This document shows, piece after piece, positions 35,676 to 39,112 of a DNA stretch of 39,112 bases. The translations under genes and the position numbers were made by a program. Origin of the DNA: Gammaproteobacteria bacterium. GTDB taxonomy: Bacteria > Pseudomonadota > Gammaproteobacteria > UBA6429 > Thiohalophilaceae. Positions within the stretch are counted from its first letter, which is position 1, and the number at the start of each line of letters is the position of its first letter. The stretch spans positions 1 through 39,112 of the forward strand of contig JAJRZT010000089.1 in NCBI GenBank assembly GCA_024275115.1. Reading direction: 5' to 3'. The notes under the pieces were generated by a model. It made no database searches, had not been told where the DNA came from, and saw only the letters and a list, made by a program, of their open reading frames with translations.

Positions 35676-36416
35676 CTAAAAATTCAATTTCCTGAAAATA
35701 AAAGCGGGAATTATTTTTATGATCGTCATAATTAAAAACCAGAAGGGGGGTGTATAAATCACGCTTTTGTTTTTATTAATTGCTTTGACAATATAACCTG
35801 CAACCGCATCCGTTGATGTCCATAATGCACCTTTCTTTAAATGTGCCGTCATGGGGGAGTCGACAAAACCGGGTTTAATTGTTAAGACATTAATGCCCTT
35901 TGCATATAACTGATAGCGCAGGCCTTCGAGAAAAGTCGTTAAGCCTGCTTTGGCTGAACCATAAATATAATTACTTTTTCGTCCACGGTCACCCGCAACG
36001 GATGAAACAACCGCGATAGTACCGGCATTTTGCTTTTGCATCGCTTGACTAAAAAGAACCAGCAAAGAGACAACACTCGTATAATTAGAATGAACCTGCT
36101 CAAGTGCTTTTGCCACGTCCGTTTCACACTCGCTTTGCGGGTGCATCAATCCATAGCAAACAAACAAGGTATCAATAACACCTGCCTTATTAACAATATC
36201 CTGAACAACAGCCGCATGCTGTTCCAGCTCATTAAAATCCAGTTGGTAGCAGACAACGTCAGCACAGCCGCGTGACTTCAAATCACTGGCGACAATATCT
36301 AATTTTGCCATATCACGCGCAACAAGGTGTAAACACACATCATCGGCTAGCATTTGTTTTGCAACCGCCTGAGATATACCCGAGGTTGCACCTAAAATAA
36401 CGATATTTTTTATCAT
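35676..36416 (-). CDS. DprE2-like short-chain reductase
   Basis: This 246-residue classical SDR resembles DprE2, which reduces the 2'-keto intermediate to decaprenyl-phosphoryl-D-arabinose using NADH. The cofactor motif is GATSGIS (9-15), and the catalytic Ser is in VVSSVAGDRGR with Tyr-x3-Lys in YIYGSAKAG (about residues 151-159), a block shared with DprE2. The C-terminal 25 residues form a hydrophobic, membrane-associated segment. Its ATG lies 1 bp after the stop of the DprE1-like gene, indicating coupling. The DprE1/UbiA neighbours make this the best reading; an unrelated SDR reductase is the alternative. Confidence 0.85.
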   Translation of the reverse strand: MIKNIVILGATSGISQAVAKQMLADDVCLHLVARDMAKLDIVASDLKSRGCADVVCYQLDFNELEQHAAVVQDIVNKAGVIDTLFVCYGLMHPQSECETDVAKALEQVHSNYTSVVSLLVLFSQAMQKQNAGTIAVVSSVAGDRGRKSNYIYGSAKAGLTTFLEGLRYQLYAKGINVLTIKPGFVDSPMTAHLKKGALWTSTDAVAGYIVKAINKNKSVIYTPPFWFLIMTIIKIIPAFIFRKLNF

Positions 36417-36417
36417 A

Positions 36418-37776
36418 TTATAATTTTTGTTGTCGCGTTACTCTTCGCCAGAAACTTGAAGAAAAAGCAGGGTCAATATATTTTTTAAAGTCGTCCAAAT
36501 GAGGAAATGATGCTGCAAAAGTATCGACTGACATTCTGGCATCTTTTGCTGGATAAATCGCACCATTAGCCGAACGAACCAGAACATCCAGCTCATTCAA
36601 AAATTCTAAGGTACGCTTCCCTTTATTCGGGAAATCTAAGGCCAGTGTATAACCTTCTCGTGGAAAAGACATCATACCAACTGAAGGACTATTTCCAAAC
36701 CGTTTTAATACCGATAAAAAAGAAGCCATACCTTTTGCTGAGACACGCTGCAATATTTCAGTAATCACTTCCTTGCCGTTATCAAGAGGTACAACACATT
36801 GATGCTGAAAAAAACCACGCTTACCGTACATTCTATTCCAGTTTTTGATGTTATCGAGGGGATAAAAAAAAGGTGCATAGTGTGTTAATGCCTGCCCCTC
36901 CTGGTTTTTATGGGTGTTAAGGTAAAGCAAATTGAATGCTTTAACAGTCAAAGTGTTTAAAGTGAAATTTGGGAAGTTAACCGGCAAACTCAGGCTTTTT
37001 TGATTCTTCTTTTTCGCCGAGTAAGCAACCGGATGCTCTTTTGCATGGTCGCCTGAAAAATACAAACCGCGACCAAGGTGGCTTGAACGCGCCGTCGTAT
37101 CTATCCAGGCAACAGAATATTCATGGCTATTAAGATATTCTTCATCTAGTTCAAAAAACTCATGAACGGATGAAAATGTCGTTGTTGATTTTGTGACATA
37201 TGAATTTACAATTCTTTTTAGCCTGAATTCCACCCATGTTACAAACCCGGTTAAACCCAGACCACCGATGGTCGCATTAAAAAACAGCTTGTTTTCATTA
37301 TCGGGAGTACATAACAAGGTTTGACCAGTTGAACGTTGTAATTCAAAAGCCGTGACATGATTCCCAAAGCTGCCTACCCTATGGTGATTTTTACCGTGCA
37401 CATCATTGGCCAGCGCACCTGCAACAGTAACAAAACGTGTGCCGGGAGTAACAGGCAAAAACCAGCCTTTGGGAACAATCACCGACAGCAAATCGTCAAA
37501 GGTGACACCGGATTCACAACGGACAATCCCCGTATCACTATCAAAACCAAGAATATGATTAAGCTGGCAAGAATCAATGATTACACCGTTTTTATTTAAA
37601 CAACTATCACCGTAGCTTCGCCCCATTCCATAGGCAAGATAGGGTGCATCATCAAAATTTATTTTTGAATTAGACCATGGGTAACTTATCGCGCTTTTAG
37701 GCTGGTGTTTTGGATAATGACCCCACGAAGGAAAATTGAAATGCATTGGTGAATTTGAATCATTACAAGAAACCAT
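36418..37776 (-). CDS. DprE1-like FAD-linked oxidase
   Basis: DprE1 oxidises decaprenyl-phosphoryl-beta-D-ribose at C2', the first step of its epimerisation to the arabinose donor. The 452-residue form shows the FAD-binding block GMGRSYGDSC (about 36-45), PGTRFVTVAGALANDVHGKNHH with the flavin-contact histidines, and the C-terminal substrate domain with PLDNIKNWNRMYGKRGFFQHQCV and AKDARMS. The cysteine targeted by benzothiazinone drugs in the mycobacterial enzyme is replaced by Ala (GYTLALDFP). The start is uncertain: the ATG at 37776 has no clear binding site, and a TTG at 37815 would overlap the UbiA gene; the ATG at 37746 is also possible. Confidence 0.88.
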   Translation of the reverse strand: MVSCNDSNSPMHFNFPSWGHYPKHQPKSAISYPWSNSKINFDDAPYLAYGMGRSYGDSCLNKNGVIIDSCQLNHILGFDSDTGIVRCESGVTFDDLLSVIVPKGWFLPVTPGTRFVTVAGALANDVHGKNHHRVGSFGNHVTAFELQRSTGQTLLCTPDNENKLFFNATIGGLGLTGFVTWVEFRLKRIVNSYVTKSTTTFSSVHEFFELDEEYLNSHEYSVAWIDTTARSSHLGRGLYFSGDHAKEHPVAYSAKKKNQKSLSLPVNFPNFTLNTLTVKAFNLLYLNTHKNQEGQALTHYAPFFYPLDNIKNWNRMYGKRGFFQHQCVVPLDNGKEVITEILQRVSAKGMASFLSVLKRFGNSPSVGMMSFPREGYTLALDFPNKGKRTLEFLNELDVLVRSANGAIYPAKDARMSVDTFAASFPHLDDFKKYIDPAFSSSFWRRVTRQQKL

Positions 37777-37784
37777 AAAATAAA

Positions 37785-38657
37785 TTATATCGCAACCAGC
37801 ACACTTACCAGGCAAACAATAACAACAACATAACTAGCCTTGTCCCGTAGTGCAAATAAAACAGGATCTTCATGCAATTGCCCCCGATTAGCGATAAGCC
37901 AGATGCGACTGAGCCAATACAACATTGCCGGTATTACAAACCATAGCCATATAGGTGTTGAGTATTTTGCCGCCACTAATGGATCATGAATATAAAGTGC
38001 AATCACTAAAATAGCAATATAACTAGAAACGATACCCATTTTAGATATTAAATCGGCATCCCCCACCTCATAGCCTCGGCGTGTCATCTTTTCTTCGTTC
38101 CGCCCTTCCATATTTTTCAATTCAATAAATCGCTTCAACATTGCAAGGCTAATAAATATGAACAACGAAAACACCAGTAGCCAGAAAGACATATCTGCGT
38201 CAATGGCATAAATTCCAGCAATAATACGTAAGGTATATAAACCCCCCAATATCAGCACATCAATAATAGCAAGCTCTTTTAACCCAAACGAATAAGCAAA
38301 AGTAAGAATAAAATAGGCCAAAAAAACTAAAACAAATTCCTGGTTAACCAACAATGCAACTGAAAGAGCAATAACGAATAAAAACAAGGCTGCCATTTTT
38401 GCTGCAAACGGCGGTAAAAGGCCAGCGGCAATTGGCCGGAATTTTTTAACCGGATGTTTTCTATCAGACTCGACATCACATAGATCATTAATAATATAAA
38501 CACTCGATGCGCACAAACTAAAAGCAACAAAAGCAATTAGCGACACAGAAACCATATCGAGATCTGTATAGGTATGTGACAACAACAGTGGGACAAAAAT
38601 CAGTGTATTCTTTACCCACTGATAAATCCTCATTTCTTTAATTATAGCTATTATCAT
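37785..38657 (-). CDS. UbiA-family prenyl-phosphate phosphoribosyltransferase
   Basis: This 290-residue polytopic membrane protein (about eight to nine TM helices) belongs to the UbiA superfamily. The NDLCDVESDRKHPVKKFRPIAAG block (about 57-79) is the signature of decaprenyl-phosphate:5-phosphoribosyl-diphosphate phosphoribosyltransferases (Rv3806c type), not of quinone prenyltransferases. These transfer phosphoribose from PRPP to a polyprenyl phosphate, feeding DprE1/DprE2. A second Asp-rich site lies in the loop near RNEEKMTRRGYEVGDADL. No fused HAD phosphatase domain is present, so the 5'-phosphate must be removed by another enzyme. The gene is just upstream of the DprE1-like gene. Confidence 0.88.
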   Translation of the reverse strand: MIIAIIKEMRIYQWVKNTLIFVPLLLSHTYTDLDMVSVSLIAFVAFSLCASSVYIINDLCDVESDRKHPVKKFRPIAAGLLPPFAAKMAALFLFVIALSVALLVNQEFVLVFLAYFILTFAYSFGLKELAIIDVLILGGLYTLRIIAGIYAIDADMSFWLLVFSLFIFISLAMLKRFIELKNMEGRNEEKMTRRGYEVGDADLISKMGIVSSYIAILVIALYIHDPLVAAKYSTPIWLWFVIPAMLYWLSRIWLIANRGQLHEDPVLFALRDKASYVVVIVCLVSVLVAI

Positions 38658-38725
38658 TGACTGGTCTGGGTTAAGTCTAATTCTGGGTTAAGTTTATTCT
38701 GGAATTTAATACGAAACAAAGCAGC

Positions 38726-39112
38726 TTAAGGTTTAAGCTTGACTACTTTATCATTGCGCGGCTTCAATTGGGTTTGCTCTAACTCTTGTACATTTTTAAA
38801 CCACAGGGTATCCATTATTTCTTTACTGGGTGTATATTCAGGAACAACCTGCATCATCAATTTTACAATTAATTCACAGTTATAATGGCTACAGGCCTTG
38901 TCTAATTTACTCATATAATCTTTAATCTCGTCAAACGAAACACAGTTTTCCTCTGCGCGCTGGATTCGAGGGTGGGGTGTTTTTACAACATTATTCCCAA
39001 TTAATAATTCTTCATATAATTTTTCACCTGGGCGTAAGCCAGTGAATTTTATTTCAATGTCAGCCTCACTGTTGTGTTCATCACTCACATCCAGCCCCAT
39101 TAAACGAATCAT
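38726..39112 (-). CDS. CapD/WbpM-like nucleotide-sugar dehydratase, C-terminal fragment
   Basis: Only the last 128 or so codons lie in the window; the frame runs off its end, so the gene is truncated by the window, not by mutation. The GLRPGEKLYEELL motif is the C-terminal signature of WbpM/FlaA1/CapD polysaccharide biosynthesis proteins, which are membrane-bound UDP-sugar 4,6-dehydratases starting O-antigen or capsule sugars. The end is Lys-rich and charged. It points to an envelope glycan cluster continuing to the right. Confidence 0.88.
   Translation of the reverse strand: MIRLMGLDVSDEHNSEADIEIKFTGLRPGEKLYEELLIGNNVVKTPHPRIQRAEENCVSFDEIKDYMSKLDKACSHYNCELIVKLMMQVVPEYTPSKEIMDTLWFKNVQELEQTQLKPRNDKVVKLKP

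Overview
The window is chromosomal DNA of a gammaproteobacterium. The evidence is the rimP-nusA-infB-rbfA-truB-rpsO-pnp block, a DksA core and GluQ close to the enterobacterial proteins, a YcgR-type flagellar brake, and sigma-54 and sigma-28 type promoters. By eye the base composition is moderately AT-rich. A sulfur-globule-like secreted protein hints at a sulfur oxidiser, but that rests on one low-complexity protein. I saw no rRNA or tRNA gene, insertion sequence, CRISPR array, phage gene or replication origin. No gene-free stretch exceeds 300 bp.

Layout. (1) 1-6.5 kb, housekeeping: a small Cys-rich protein, a CbbY-like HAD phosphatase, DksA with a long lysine-rich N-terminal extension, a DUF3579 protein, GluQ, a YcgR-like PilZ protein and acetyl-CoA synthetase. 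(2) 6.5-9.0 kb: modABC molybdate transporter on the minus strand. (3) 9.1-21.4 kb: twelve minus-strand genes read away from a sigma-54 promoter at 21447-21462. In order of transcription they are an SCP2-like protein, an RND periplasmic adaptor, an RND permease with a lysine-rich cytoplasmic tail, two secreted Pro/Gln/Tyr-rich proteins, a sulfur-globule-like protein, a periplasmic protein, an orphan ParA-type ATPase, a membrane-anchored TPR protein, a membrane coiled-coil protein, a membrane Gln-rich protein, a DUF302 protein and a two-TM protein (thirteen counting this last one). (4) 21.6-23.0 kb: a divergent PAS-AAA+-Fis sigma-54 activator; the intergenic region holds a perfect 14-bp palindrome and related half-sites, so it probably controls the cluster. 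(5) 23.1-24.9 kb: a chemoreceptor with a c-type heme motif behind a FliA-type promoter. (6) 25.0-34.4 kb: a lipoprotein and the translation/RNA operon down to pnp. (7) 34.7-39.1 kb: envelope glycan genes, including a UbiA prenyltransferase, DprE1-like oxidase and DprE2-like reductase, i.e. the three-gene core of polyprenyl-phosphate D-arabinose synthesis, with a truncated CapD/WbpM-like dehydratase at the window edge.

The strongest candidate for an undescribed system is region 3 plus 4: a sigma-54 switched envelope locus combining an RND pump (no outer-membrane channel encoded), a lipid-binding-type protein, several secreted low-complexity proteins and a ParA ATPase with membrane-bound candidate partners. 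My working interpretation is export or assembly of a hydrophobic or sulfur-related envelope material, with ParA-dependent positioning; this is inference. The enzyme functions in regions 1, 2, 5, 6 and 7 follow from well-known families.
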